Notes: generated from the sequence alone by a model not told the origin. A DNA stretch of 64,000 nucleotides from Progne subis subis (GCA_022316685.1 JAKJHU010000068.1:1860001-1924000), one strand, 5' to 3'; shown: positions 52,601-62,265, counted from the stretch's first letter. Made by a program: numbers and translations.

Positions 52601-55600
52601 TTTGATTGGTGTTGTCTGTGGGCTAGCAATATATAATTTTACTATTGTAGACCTTCATTTTCCTCTGGCTTTGTACAAAAAGCTATTGAATAAGAAACCA
52701 TCCCTGGATGACTTAAAAGAACTGATGCCAGATGTTGGCAGGTAAGCAAAAAAGAAAAATGGGATGTTGCTGGAAATTAGTTTTGAAATCAACATTTTCC
52801 TCTAAGAATGTAACATTTCTTTTGCACAATAACTCTGTAAACAGCTCAGAGTAAATTGCAGCCATGGTGTCATTTGATACATTTGACATTTATTGGTTTT
52901 AAGCACCTGTGTCTCAGTGCTTGGTGTTGGTGATTGTCCCTTCTCTTCTGTGATCCTACAAGAATTTTAGGGGGAAATCTTGAAATTCAAACCCCTTGCG
53001 TTTTAGCCATTCATTTTATAAGCCTGAGTGTGAACATAGTTTCTCTTCTGGGTTAAATCCATCGAGAAAATATTTTTTTCCTTATTTCAGGAACAAATAC
53101 ATATTTACTTTTGATTAGGGATTTGAATAGGAATGGTAGGTAGGAGGCTCAAATGAGCAGAAAAGGATGTTTGATTGCCTCAGTGTTGTGGATGCCAGAA
53201 TTTTCATAGATTCAAGGAGAAATCAGAGATGTTAATGGAAGAGCCAGTCAGTGGTTGTTAAGTACCAACTTGCCCCTGCTTTGGGAACCCCTTAGCTGAA
53301 GCGTTAAGATAGGAATGTTCTCTCTTCACTGCATGAGATAATCAAAAGGAAATGGTCGCTTGGGATTTCCCAGCACTGCACAAGGTGTGAGTTAAGAAGA
53401 TAATAGATGAAATAGCACTAGAAAGGCACTTCTTAAATTTGAATTATCAAAGCATGAAGGATACTTCAGGAAACTAAATTCATGTTTCTTTCCCCTGGTG
53501 CAAGTATTTTGTAACTTATTTTGCAGGGGAATGCAACAACTACTGGACTATCCAGAGGATGACATAGAAGAAGCATTTTGTCTTAATTTTACTGTAAGTT
53601 TTATATAGTTTTGAAGTATGTCTTGCCAAGCTCACGCCATCTATTTTAATTGCCTCTGATGGAGTGTTTGAACAGAAGCATGAGCAGCTGATTCCCATGA
53701 GTTTTAGCTCCTGTGTCTGCCATTCATGTTGCTGTTAACTAAGTGGTGGGAGGAAGTACTTTATGCAGTAAATAAGATTTATACTGTTTTTGTTTGTTTC
53801 AAATAGATCACTGTGGAAAATTTTGGTACAACAGAAATTAAGGAGCTCGTTCCTAAAGGTGCTGACATTCCTGTAGTCAAACAAAATAGGTGAGTTCTGT
53901 GGATTACAGGGTGGTTCAGTGTTGCTGTCTGCCTTGGGTGTGTTACTGGGCTGCTGTAAATGCCCTTGGCAGAGCTCTTACACTGCTGTTGGAGGCAGAA
54001 CTACTTTGGCTGTTTTCCCAAGCTCTTCTCACGTGTGTTGTTAAAATAGCAGCTGTCTTGTATTGACACACACAAGCTGTGACTGTCCCAACCCCGGGGG
54101 GTGCTCCAGGCTGGGTTGGACAGGGCTTGGAGCAGCCTGCTCTGGTTGAAGATGTCCCTGCCCATGGCAGGAGGTTGGACTAGATCTTCAGAGGTCCCCT
54201 CCAACCCCAATCATAAGCATTTTATAAGATTAAAAATGTTTGTGGTTCTCCTGATGCCTTGGAGTGGCTGCCTAGGACAGAGGCTAGACAAAGTTCAGAG
54301 AATAATGGGAATATTTATTAAAGGCCTTTGATAGATACACCCTGGGCAGCCAGAAGCCTCCCAGAGGCTATACCCAAGATGGACAGTGGTGACCACTTCG
54401 ACAGATATGTTTGTGTCTGCATATCAGGGGTTAATCCTCCAGTTACAGCTTCAGGTAATGAAGTCATATTCCCTCAGTTTGCTCCTCCCCAATTCACTGT
54501 TATTTATACTGTTCAGGGCCTGAGGCTGTAGGGTGTCCTTGGATCACAGGCCCAAGGGGATTGTTTTGTCTGACTAAAATGTGGAGAGAGTTAACTACAC
54601 TTTGTATGGAGTTTAGAGCTCTGCACTAATGCAGTATAGGATTTGAAAAATATAAAAGTCTTAAAGCATCACTGCAGGAAGCTACATATCATTGAAATTC
54701 AGTGAGTAATGATGAGAACTTTACCTTAAAGCCATTCTTGCAACTACTCATTCATACATGAATATTATTTTAGTGAAGTCTTCCCTTTGTAGAGTAGATA
54801 CCATTAGATAAGTTAATCCAGTGTTATTATCAGAAGAGTGTGTGATGGGAGGGTTTCTTTGCTCAGTCAAGGGTTCTGTAACTTTTATTTATAAAAACAG
54901 CCTTTCCTGCCCTTTGTTCCCTTTCTGCTCCTGGAGGATAGGCAGAACATACCTGGTGGTGCTTTTGTCCCCTTTTTGCAGAATTTTCCAGTCTGTTCTT
55001 TAATCTGGGAATTCTCTGTGCTTGTACTTCTCCCAGGGTAAAGGGAGAATTGAATGGAAAGAGCACACTCCGTGGGAACTGAATGCACATGAAAAACACT
55101 GTAGCTTTGCAGTTCTCTGCTGTAGGTTTGATGTCGCTTAGTGACTGTAAAATTGGAGTTGAATTATGGGCAGTTTCAAGGTGCCTGTTGAATGCCTGCT
55201 GCATTGTTACCACGCAGTGTCTTGCAGCAGTGAAGAATTCCTCTTTCTCAAGCTCTAAATATTCCACGATGCTTCAATTAGTTTTTTAATATAAATTAGT
55301 TTATCACTGACTTTTCCCTGGAGCAGCCTTGCACTGTTAGTGCACACAAGCTACCTGTCCCTCTGGGTACGAGGGAGATCTCCTTGAGTGCTGAAGGAGT
55401 CTGGATCACCACTGTGGTCACCTCCAGCACTTGCAGTGCAGCAGCTTTAGTAAACGTATCATCTAAATGCGTTGGTAGGATTCTGTCAATTCCTGGTGAG
55501 ATTACTCAAAGCCTGGGGGTGGTGTTGAAATGCATTCTCTCCTTCTACTGTGACCCTGTGTTGGTAGGGTAGCTGTGATGTACAGCTGAGGTCACTGCTA

Positions 55601-58140
55601 GTGCAGAAACTAAATAGTGTTCACTGGGATTGGCTTCCAAAAAATGATCATAAATACTGTATCACATCAAGACATTTTAGATCTCCCTTAAGTGCTGCCG
55701 AAGATGTTCCCAGCACGATCCGAGAACTCCTTGTACCAAAGCACAGACAACAGACCATCTGGTTCTGTCCCAGCTCCTTGGCACTGGGCTTTTTTTGTGT
55801 AAGACTCAAATGTCCTTGGGAAGTTGATTTGCATTTTTAGTGCAAATAAGGTAATCTTTCTAATGAAATAAAATAGAGCAGTGAGTTGATTAGTGGCTTT
55901 CAGGACACTCCCTGGAATTTGGGCCTTTCAGCTTGTTGCCAGTGAGCCCAGTTCACTGCAATGCACACAAATAAGAGACGGTTGTAGTACCTGAAGTATG
56001 TAACATTAAATGTTCTGCTTTTCTGTTGCAGACTGCCTTGGGGGGTGTGGTGGGGAAATACACTGGTGTGTCTTTTTATCTTCACTATGGTTATAACATA
56101 AAGCAGACAGTACAATAGATCAGGCTCCTCGTTGCTTCATTTGCTGCTTCCTCTTTATTTCCTCAACATAATTCTTTTTTCCTCTTTGTACAGGCAAGAT
56201 TTTGTAGATGCATATGTGGATTACATCTTCAATAGATCTGTGGCTTCCTTGTACAGTGCATTCCATGAAGGCTTCCACAAAGTATGTGGAGGTAAAGTTC
56301 TCCAGCTCTTCCAGCCCAGCGAGTTGCAGGCAATGGTGATTGGGAACACAAATTATGACTGGAAAGAGCTGGAGAAGGTAAGAACCATAGTTAGCTATTG
56401 CTTTCGTGTAATTCTACTTTCAGGCTGCAAAAGCAACTAGGTGTCCTCTTGAGCTCTGTTTTAATTAGTGTGTTTCCTGTTATTTATTGACATATTAAAA
56501 CATCAGTGAATAAAGATCCTAAAATATTATTTCCCTTCCTGCTTTAACTTTTTCTATCTAATTTCTGAAGGAAATCAGCCTTAAAAGAGAGGCAGAAATG
56601 TCTCTAGAACTCAGAGGCAGCTGTACAGTTTTCCCTATGAGACATGAGAAAGTGAAGTGGTTGCACACAGTTATTAAAAGCAAATATTCTCGATTGCCAG
56701 AGCTCAGTGAGACTTGGTTGGGATTGAAAATGCTTAGTAGAGGTATCTGTCCCTAGATTGAATTCAGACTGAACAGCTGAAGAAAATGGAGTGAGGAAAG
56801 TAGTAGTAGTGTGTCACTGGCTGTGTCCCTTTACACCAATGGCATTCATTCTGCTGCAGTGTCAGCTTGTCCAACCCTTCTGTGAGCAAGCAGTAATAAC
56901 CCCATTTCCTGCTCCTTTTAGAATACAGAATACAAAGGAGAATACTGGGCAGACCATCCAACAATAAAAATATTCTGGGAGGTGTTTCACGAGTTGTCTT
57001 TGGAGAAGAAAAAACAGTTTTTGTGTAAGTATTTGAAATTATTTCACAGAAGTTTCTAACTGGACAGGACCACTGGGATTTCAGGCTCTTGTTCTAAGAG
57101 GGCAGTTGTAAGTATTTGTCTGTAATGATGTGATTAACTATTTGGGGAAAAAAAAAATCATAGGAGAAGAAATGGATTGTGAGCTTGTCTGTGATTTTCG
57201 TGGGGGTTTCCTGAGTCATTTTGGATGATGAGTTTCAGATCGCAGTAGCTCAGAGAAGCATTAAGGAAAAGAAAAGCTGACCCCCCAAACACCAACCACC
57301 TAATCTGCTGGTGACCTCCATTTGGTAACTAGGTTGTGGTGGTTTTTTTTTTTTTTCCCTGTGCTTTGACATATAGTTCACGTCCTCCAGCTTTTTCACT
57401 GCACAGAGATGGAAATTTGGAGTAGTAACTGATTGTAAATCTGCCAGGGTACTGATATAAGTGGAAATGTACAGATTATAAAGTAATCAAAGCCTGCTGT
57501 GAGTGAGGATTTGCTTAGAATAGATCACAGATTAGTTTCCAATTCAGATAAATTACTTATTGAACAAACTAGTTCTGTGTTTACAAGATTTCTAGAAGTG
57601 CTCAGTAAATATACAGCCAGTGGATTTTAAGTTAAAAGGTTCTGTTGCATGAGAAACTTTACAGTATTTTTTAAGGACTGTTTGTTTTCATATGCTATAA
57701 TGGAATACTGCCCTTTATGGATGACTTGTATTGCAGCATGAGCTCACATGTGGAAGGTAGAGACAGCGTTAAGTCATTATTCCCTGTTTCCCAAACTTCA
57801 CTGAGCTTGGGTGTGGAAAGCTGGCCGTTGCTGGAATGATGAAAAAAGGCCAGCAGTGATGAGAACTGCATTATGTGACTCAGACTGTGCTAGTCCTCAG
57901 CAAGATCCAAGCCTTTGTTTTTTCTTGACAGTGTTTCTGACAGGCAGTGATCGGATTCCAATTCTTGGGATGAAGTGTCTGAAACTGGTCATCCAGCCAA
58001 CAGGAGGAGGAGAAGATTATCTGCCCGTAGCTCACACTTGCTTTAATCTTCTTGATCTTCCAAAGTACACAGATAAAGAAACGCTGAAATCTAAGTTGAT
58101 CCAGGCTATCGACCACTATGAAGGTTTCAGTTTAGTATAA
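31427..58140 (+). CDS. HERC4: HERC4, HECT and RLD domain E3 ubiquitin ligase (24 coding exons, complete)
   Basis: Joined coding exons give 3171 nt: 1056 residues plus stop TAA (58138-58140). Coding exons: 31427-31652, 34364-34523, 35566-35642, 37655-37876, 39815-39906, 41114-41244, 41903-42063, 42401-42477, 44497-44621, 45140-45199, 45680-45791, 46112-46301, 47253-47425, 48396-48512, 49490-49513, 50039-50137, 51316-51483, 51586-51729, 52575-52741, 53527-53593, 53807-53889, 56194-56377, 56922-57024, 57932-58140. Residues 1 to about 375 hold seven GQLG-containing RCC1-like repeats, a seven-bladed propeller. About 380-725 is the middle region. About 730-1056 is the HECT domain, with the E2-binding N-lobe and the C-lobe catalytic cysteine in [11 protein letters not shown] (Cys1024, codon 58039-58041). 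HECT ligases take ubiquitin from an E2 onto this cysteine and pass it to a substrate. HERC4 is a cytosolic small HERC; the mouse gene is needed for normal sperm maturation and cerebellar Purkinje cells. The start [16 protein letters not shown] is the family start. Length fits the roughly 1057-residue mammalian protein. HERC3 is excluded by the residue pattern. Confidence 0.98.
32583..32662. repeat. T/G-rich simple tract with T14 and G9 runs
   Basis: Located in HERC4 intron 2: GGTTGGTTGG-like sequence, T14 (32612-32625), G9 (32626-32634), then TGGGG and TTTTG repeats. It is low-complexity, and its length is likely to vary or be misread. Confidence 0.85.
34364..34523 (+). CDS. HERC4: HERC4 exon 3: residues 76-129
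   Basis: Acceptor TTCTTTTTTAG|AGCATG. Translation continues [20 protein letters not shown] and includes TDGQLGLPG, the third GQLG motif. It ends CCCAG|GTTAAA with 2 nt of an Arg codon. The donor is weak after +2 but is fixed by phase and by the next exon. Confidence 0.95.
35566..35642 (+). CDS. HERC4: HERC4 exon 4: residues 129-155
   Basis: Acceptor ACCCCAATAG. Encodes [20 protein letters not shown], the end of an RCC1-like blade, and finishes TCAAAAG|GTAAGC with 1 nt of a Gly codon. Confidence 0.96.
37655..37876 (+). CDS. HERC4: HERC4 exon 5: residues 155-229
   Basis: Acceptor CTTTCCAACAG. Encodes [20 protein letters not shown] and later [14 protein letters not shown], so two GQLG motifs lie in one exon. 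Donor AATG|GTAAGT. Confidence 0.97.
39107..39402 (+). mobile_element. candidate solo LTR in HERC4 intron 5
   Basis: The block opens TGTTAGGCCTGG and may close TTAACCA. Inside, plus-strand CTATAATAAATTGTGC gives an AATAAA followed by a GT-rich stretch (CTCGTGTGTGTGCG), as in the R/U5 part of an LTR. GC content and CpG use differ from the surrounding intron. A 14-bp perfect palindrome (39353-39366, ATAAGG/CCTTAT arms) lies near the 3' end. No target-site duplication is convincing, so the class and ends are uncertain. Confidence 0.4.
39815..39906 (+). CDS. HERC4: HERC4 exon 6: residues 229-259
   Basis: Acceptor AACCTTTCAG. Encodes [20 protein letters not shown] and [10 protein letters not shown]. 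It ends on a codon boundary at AAG|GTACAG. Confidence 0.96.
41114..41244 (+). CDS. HERC4: HERC4 exon 7: residues 260-303
   Basis: Acceptor TTATTTGTTTAG. Encodes [20 protein letters not shown] (sixth GQLG motif) and [19 protein letters not shown]. Donor GGCAG|GTAAGG. Confidence 0.96.
41903..42063 (+). CDS. HERC4: HERC4 exon 8: residues 303-357
   Basis: Acceptor CCTTGCCCTAG. Encodes [20 protein letters not shown] and [20 protein letters not shown], the seventh GQLG motif. The end (YSAQCPMSA) is the least conserved part of the propeller. Donor GCAG|GTAAGC. Confidence 0.96.
42401..42477 (+). CDS. HERC4: HERC4 exon 9: residues 357-382
   Basis: Acceptor TTCCTGTTGCAG. Encodes [20 protein letters not shown] and HYFYPQ, closing the propeller. 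Ends on a codon boundary at CAG|GTAACA. Confidence 0.95.
44497..44621 (+). CDS. HERC4: HERC4 exon 10: residues 383-424
   Basis: Acceptor AAAATTTCCTTAG. Encodes [20 protein letters not shown] and [11 protein letters not shown], the start of the middle region between propeller and HECT. Donor GCTAA|GTAAGT. Confidence 0.95.
45140..45199 (+). CDS. HERC4: HERC4 exon 11: residues 424-444
   Basis: Acceptor GACCAATTTCAG. Encodes [20 protein letters not shown]. Only 60 nt long. Donor TTGAG|GTAAGT. Phase is consistent on both sides. Confidence 0.95.
45680..45791 (+). CDS. HERC4: HERC4 exon 12: residues 444-481
   Basis: Acceptor CCTTCCTGCAG. Encodes [20 protein letters not shown] and [17 protein letters not shown]. 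Donor CAG|GTTTGT is weak after +2 but is fixed by phase. Confidence 0.95.
46112..46301 (+). CDS. HERC4: HERC4 exon 13: residues 482-545
   Basis: Acceptor GTGCTGTAG. Encodes [20 protein letters not shown] and [20 protein letters not shown]. Donor CTTG|GTAAGA leaves 1 nt of a Glu codon. Confidence 0.96.
47253..47425 (+). CDS. HERC4: HERC4 exon 14: residues 545-602
   Basis: Acceptor TGTTGACAG. Encodes [20 protein letters not shown] and RVLEILHR. Ends on a codon boundary at AGA|GTACGT. Confidence 0.96.
48396..48512 (+). CDS. HERC4: HERC4 exon 15: residues 603-641
   Basis: Acceptor CACTTCCTTAG. Encodes [20 protein letters not shown] and [14 protein letters not shown]. Starts and ends on codon boundaries (ATG|GTAAGT), so the following microexon can be skipped without a frameshift. 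Confidence 0.96.
49490..49513 (+). CDS. HERC4: HERC4 exon 16: 24-nt in-frame microexon, residues 642-649 (DVNHGLTE)
   Basis: Acceptor GCTGTCATAG and donor GAG|GTAAGA enclose exactly 24 nt coding DVNHGLTE, a peptide also found in mammalian HERC4. Both neighbouring exons end on codon boundaries, so inclusion or skipping changes the protein by eight residues only. Known human isoforms differ in length by eight residues, consistent with this exon being alternative. Confidence 0.93.
50039..50137 (+). CDS. HERC4: HERC4 exon 17: residues 650-682
   Basis: Acceptor CTCGTTCCAG. Encodes [20 protein letters not shown] and [13 protein letters not shown], the lead-in to the HECT domain. Ends on a codon boundary at CAG|GTAGGA. 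Confidence 0.96.
50478..50570. repeat. A/C-rich low-complexity tract
   Basis: Located in HERC4 intron 17: runs of AAAACCCC-type and ACAAACAAAC sequence on the plus strand, that is, T/G-rich on the minus strand. Simple sequence with no transposon ends seen. Confidence 0.6.
51316..51483 (+). CDS. HERC4: HERC4 exon 18: residues 683-738
   Basis: Acceptor TTTTTCTCCAG. Encodes [20 protein letters not shown] and REDN-type motif [18 protein letters not shown], where the HECT domain begins. Donor AAG|GTATGA. The next intron is only 102 bp. Confidence 0.96.
51586..51729 (+). CDS. HERC4: HERC4 exon 19: residues 739-786
   Basis: Acceptor GTGTGTTGCAG. Encodes [20 protein letters not shown], with the HECT signature [10 protein letters not shown], and [19 protein letters not shown]. 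Ends on a codon boundary at AAG|GTAGGC. Confidence 0.97.
52575..52741 (+). CDS. HERC4: HERC4 exon 20: residues 787-842
   Basis: Acceptor CTGTTCTTAG. Encodes [20 protein letters not shown] and [19 protein letters not shown], part of the HECT N-lobe. Donor GGCAG|GTAAGC. Confidence 0.97.
53527..53593 (+). CDS. HERC4: HERC4 exon 21: residues 842-864
   Basis: Acceptor TTATTTTGCAG. Encodes [20 protein letters not shown] and FT. Ends on a codon boundary at ACT|GTAAGT. Confidence 0.96.
53807..53889 (+). CDS. HERC4: HERC4 exon 22: residues 865-892
   Basis: Acceptor TTTCAAATAG. Encodes [20 protein letters not shown] and IPVVKQN. Donor AATAG|GTGAGT. Confidence 0.96.
54095..54228 (+). mobile_element. 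CR1 LINE 3'-end fragment in HERC4 intron 22
   Basis: The plus strand reads GGTTGGACAGGGCTTGGAGC, CCCTGCCCATGGCAGGAGG, GGACTAGATC and GGTCCCCTCCAACCCCAAT, the conserved 3'-end consensus of avian CR1. The terminal octamers are degraded (ATCATAAGCATTTTATAAG). About 130 bp, sense to HERC4. Confidence 0.88.
54237..54686 (-). mobile_element. candidate solo LTR, minus orientation, HERC4 intron 22
   Basis: Directly after the CR1 fragment. On the minus strand there is a TATAAATAA near 54500 and, about 190 nt downstream, an AATAAA near 54316, followed by CTCTGAACTTTGTC, the order expected of an LTR promoter and poly(A) site. Possible ends are TG (minus, 54686) and CA (minus, 54237). The sequence feels like a passerine LTR I have met, but I cannot name it and no target-site duplication is visible. 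Confidence 0.4.
56194..56377 (+). CDS. HERC4: HERC4 exon 23: residues 892-953
   Basis: Acceptor CTCTTTGTACAG. Encodes [39 protein letters not shown] and [15 protein letters not shown]. Ends on a codon boundary at AAG|GTAAGA. Confidence 0.97.
56922..57024 (+). CDS. HERC4: HERC4 exon 24: residues 954-988
   Basis: Acceptor GCTCCTTTTAG. Encodes [20 protein letters not shown] and [14 protein letters not shown]. Donor TTGT|GTAAGT leaves 1 nt of a Leu codon. Confidence 0.97.
57932..58140 (+). CDS. HERC4: HERC4 exon 25 (last coding): residues 988-1056 and stop
   Basis: Acceptor TTTCTTGACAG. Encodes [20 protein letters not shown] and [15 protein letters not shown], with the catalytic Cys1024 at 58039-58041, and ends [11 protein letters not shown] then TAA at 58138-58140. 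This is the HECT C-lobe; the acidic/aromatic tail is intact. Confidence 0.98.
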
Positions 58141-58371
58141 CTTGAGAAATGAAAGTTCTGTGTAACGTGGGATCATTGAGTTTTTTGTGTCTTTCTTGTG
58201 GTGGTAAATTCAGTGGATTAAGTGATGCAGTTGATAATATAACTGATTATTTGCAAAAAATGTTCAGTGGTATGGATATTCACGGGAGCCATAAAAAAGC
58301 ATTTCCAAAACTGAGGAGCTGTCTTAATACATACCTTCTTGTACAGAGCCATGTGGATTTTGCCATCTTAC

Positions 58372-58377
58372 AATAAA
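58372..58377 (+). terminator. poly(A) signal AATAAA, proximal
   Basis: Canonical hexamer 232 nt after the HERC4 stop codon. Use is not provable from sequence. Confidence 0.45.
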
Positions 58378-58554
58378 AACGAGAGTATTGTGAACGGGAG
58401 TCAAGTTTCACTAACAAGAATTAACATTTCACCGTATGCAAACCATTTGGCGTGTGAGTGCATGAGAGACTTGCTTCAGTTTTTCAAATCACTTAGTAAG
58501 AACGTTTAACTTTTTCCCTGATTAATTCACTTGGTAACTTTTCATTTTGTAAAT

Positions 58555-58560
58555 AATAAA
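58555..58560 (+). terminator. poly(A) signal AATAAA, middle
   Basis: Canonical hexamer within AAATAATAAATTTTTGTG. T/G-rich bases follow. Confidence 0.45.
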
Positions 58561-59279
58561 TTTTTGTGATAAAATAGTTCTGTTCCAATAGCAGTATGGT
58601 TTCTATTGCTTGTAATTGAATATGAGCTTATTTTATGGCTTTTAACAAAAAAAGTGACTACTCTGATTTCTGAAGATATCTATTTTTCTGGTTTGTTTTA
58701 AGAACCTTAATAATGGAAGTGATTGTTTCAGAGACATTCATCTTCACAAGGTACAATCCATGAAGCAGTCGCTTAGTGCCGATACAAAACGCGCATCCAA
58801 TGGCATTTTTAACATGTGGATGGACAAGCTGACTTAAGACACTGTTTTATTTTTAAGGACTGATTCTGTAATTAGGTGGACACAATTATAAAAGAGGTTA
58901 ATTTATCATTTGAAACCTCTGCAGTCATGTCGAGAATACAGCTTAAAAAGATGCACCAGCCAATTGTTGCTGTCAAGAGGTTAAACGTTTATTTTTAAAT
59001 GCTGAAAGCGTAGTTTATGGTTTCTAATAGAATTTTCACTTTTTTCCAGATAAATGCATTTGAAATAACCTTTAACACCCCTCTCCCTTTTTCTTAAGAT
59101 TTTATTTTTAGTATAATTGCCCTGAGACGATTGTGCTTAGCTGGACACTTTCGGATTTGACTTTTCCTTCTCTGGTTAAATTCCAGATTTTGTGGTGTTA
59201 ATGCATATGTGACTTGCAGCTGTGAAACAAATATTTATTTTTTTTAGATTTTTAAATGCAGTGAAAAAATTCAAGCTAT

Positions 59280-59285
59280 AATAAA
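59280..59285 (+). terminator. poly(A) signal AATAAA, distal
   Basis: Canonical hexamer followed within about 25 nt by GT-rich sequence. Best candidate for the main HERC4 3' end. Confidence 0.6.
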
Positions 59286-59303
59286 AGACTTGAATGAAAA
59301 CCT

Positions 59304-62265
59304 TTGTTGGTTGATGTGTACAGATGCTTGCAGCATGCAGAGTTCTTCAAGTGGAGAGCAGCTTGCGGTGCGTTAAATTGGAAAGTACAGCTAGGAAAAG
59401 CAGGGAAATGCAGTCATTGTAGTCAAGTATAAAATGTCCAGTTTCTATGCTGGCAGTACATATTGATACAATACAAAAAAAAGGTCAGTACAGGTAAAAT
59501 AAGTCTTTTTCCTTAACACTGTCTTTACAGCTTTCTCATGCAGTGTAACCTGTTAGTAATTTCTTTGTATGCAGCCCATATTCCATATACATTTGTTACC
59601 TCGCTTGGAAATTCTCCCTCTTGCGAAAAACAAGAAACCAAGAAATATTAAAGCAGCTTAATCTTATTGTGCATGGAAGAAAAAGAGGAGAAAAGAAAAA
59701 TGGAAAAAAACCACGTGTATTATGCAGCCATATTACCAGGTAATAATAAACCCCATTTTTAATTATGAAACACCAAGATTGCAAAGGTAAGTATTCAAAA
59801 ATTAGGGAGTGGCTAATGTAAAACTATTTCCTTCCTTTTTCCCTTGTGTATTATTGCACATCCAAGTCCTGTTGTTTTTTTCCCACAAGAGTCCTGTTTC
59901 ATTTGATGCACACAGTTGGTATTTACTGAATAAGAGGGGCTTTATGTGGAGTTGTGTGGGTCCAGATGTGATTTAGTGCTTATCATCCAAAATGTATGTG
60001 TTTCATTTCCCTGTGAGACATTCTCTGGTTTTGCTGTCTTGGATTTTTAGTCCATGTCAGTATTAACCTGAAGGATAATTAACGAGCCTCATTCTGTAGA
60101 TGAGGGCTCAGGGGCAGAGTCCAAGCCATAATTCACTTGCCCATTTCTGGTGCCCAATTTAGGATGCAGTAGACATCATAGATGTCCTTCATTTTTGAGC
60201 TGCAGTTGTTGCTGACTGAAGTGCTGCGGCAAGTGCTTCATGTTGGTGCTAAGGTTTCTTCAGCACAAGGCGGACACGTTCTTACTCTCTTGGAGCATGA
60301 GTGGACATGAGGAAGCGTTGGGAGGAGGGTGGTGCTGCTGGAATGGTTGGTTTCACATCACCCTGAGGACCCACTGGCAGAGCAGGGCTAGAGCCACTTT
60401 GCTCAGGACAGCGTTCACCCGGGAATTCTCTCTGCAGCTCCGGCCTTGGTTCTGCTCAGTTCTGCAGAAAATGGGTCCTGCGGTGCTAAATGCTCCTGAT
60501 TCTCTTACAGGTGTTAGTTCATTGTGTGCAGGGAGCCATGCCCAGCTCTAACAGTTGTCTACCCAACCAGGTAAAGGACTTCTTTGTAGTACTAGAACAG
60601 TTAATAGTCATGGCAATACTCGTGTCAAACAGTTCCAGGCTTCCTGTGGTGTTGGTGTTCCCTTAGTTCGTCGAAGCAGCCTTGCTGAAGTTGTGCCCTT
60701 AATCTGCCTCAGCCTGGAAAAAGGTGAGCTGCAGGAAAGGAAGTGCTTCCTCTTGCTTGGATCAGATACCATTTTGCATACAGTATTTGAGGTTGTGCAG
60801 CATGTAAGAAAGGGGAAAAACTCATTTTATGTGTGGCTGAAATAGTAATGATATTAGTGAAGGAAGCCTAGAGCCTGCCTTTTCCTCAAACCTTGAGTTA
60901 TTCAGGAAAGCTTGGGTATCACTGTTTAAAAGGGAAATCCACACAGCTGGAGAAGGACAAATAGTTTGAGCTTCAGTGGAAGCATTTTACAATAGTTAAA
61001 AATTTGAAAGTATATTTATTTGCTAATTAGATTAGCATTTGATAAGGATTCAGAATTCTCACTGGAGACCAGTTGCATGTCAGACTTGTATCTGTCTCCA
61101 TCATGACTACTGAAGGAGACTTGCTATTGCCAGAGCAGTGCAGTCATGGACTGGATTTACTGCACCTGTCACATTAGCACAGGGATGGAGATGGAATTTG
61201 CAGGGCAGGCTTCCTGAACTACAGGTGCAGCAGATGTTTGTCCCTCATTTTCCAGGGCAAAGCAGAGAAGGCAGATGTAGAACTGTTAAAGCAGTGAGCC
61301 CTGCTTAAGCATAATGATTTGTCTCCTTTGGCACTTGGTGGGAGTTGCTGTTAATGAGGTTGTTACTGATCGTAGTTAGAGATTCAAGCCATGGTATTCC
61401 CTTTAAGAATGTTTATAAACTACACTGAAGAGGGTTTTAATTCGTTGCTCTGCTCTCTGCTGCAATAAACTTGATTTATCAGTAATAAATGAAGCTTAAT
61501 GTAATCAAATGTGAATAACTATGAAAGAATGCTCCTTAAAGGCACACGAGGTTCCACAGTTAAGATAAATGCAGATAAAAGCTCTCATTTAATAGTACAG
61601 TTTTCAGCGCTGGTAGAGTTGAACCCCTCAAGAGTGCCTGTGTTGACTTTCTGTGTGCAGCCAGAGCTATGTACTAGTATATGCTATGAGGAATTGCCTT
61701 ACTCAGGCTTTGAAGGGGACAGTAAAGAAGAGGAAGACCAAAATATTTGTTTCCCCTGACAAGGTCCCATTTCTTACCAAGTGGCTATTTCTAACTTGGT
61801 CGGAGTCAGAGGTCAGGTCAGAGTGGGGTTTGGGTGCATTAATTATCAAAGCCTACTGTTTTGGTCCTTCAATCTTGCTGTTTGTGTTTGTCTTGGTCAT
61901 GTCCGGAGGAATGACTTCAAAAACCTTAGCTGGACCTTGAAAGATGGAGAGCATCTCCTGTCACGTGCCATCACCAGATTAATACAGCGCCCTGGAGCCC
62001 CAGAAGTGCCCCTGACTGCCTGCTCTGTGTGCACAGTTAATCAGTGAGGTAAACTCCTCCAGCCATCAGGTCTGTGCCCTGAAGTTCCCTGCCCATGTGA
62101 CTCAGTCCCCAGGGTTTTTTGGTATTTTGGGGAAGGGAGCCTGTTTGTGCCTATACACAGAGTTTCTCTCTGTGCTCCTACCTCTCACACTGACTTCTTT
62201 TCTGTGAGTGTGCTAAAACACTGTAACTGCAGCCCTTTGCCTGCCCATTTCTGCAGCAGTGGTGA
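59304..62265. other. downstream flank, nothing recognised
   Basis: No exon, RNA gene or clear transposon could be supported. It holds a purine-rich tract at about 59676-59711. In other vertebrates SIRT1 lies next to HERC4 in opposite orientation, but none of its coding sequence appears here. A minus-strand poly(A)-type signal (plus-strand TTTATT near 61015) cannot be tied to a gene. Confidence 0.5.

Larger units (their letters stand above)
29205..57931 (+). other. HERC4: HERC4 introns (list and contents)
   Basis: Introns: 29205-31362, 31653-34363, 34524-35565, 35643-37654, 37877-39814, 39907-41113, 41245-41902, 42064-42400, 42478-44496, 44622-45139, 45200-45679, 45792-46111, 46302-47252, 47426-48395, 48513-49489, 49514-50038, 50138-51315, 51484-51585, 51730-52574, 52742-53526, 53594-53806, 53890-56193, 56378-56921 and 57025-57931. 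All are GT-AG. The weakest donors by eye are GTTAAA after exon 3 and GTTTGT after exon 12. Intron 1 holds the minisatellite. Intron 2 holds a T/G-rich simple tract, intron 5 an LTR-like block, and the intron starting at 53890 a CR1 fragment and a second LTR-like block. The rest hold nothing I recognise. Confidence 0.85.
58141..59303 (+). other. HERC4: HERC4 3' UTR
   Basis: AT-rich sequence after the stop codon with three AATAAA signals: 58372-58377, 58555-58560 and 59280-59285. The last is followed by a GT-rich stretch (GTTGGTTGATGTGTAC), the usual downstream element, so the longest transcript probably ends near 59300. The two earlier signals allow shorter 3' ends of about 0.25 and 0.43 kb. 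Confidence 0.7.

Noticed and set aside
31427..58140. Alternative identity as HERC3, HERC5 or HERC6
   Set aside because: The residue pattern, length, DVNHGLTE microexon and neighbouring MYPN fit HERC4.
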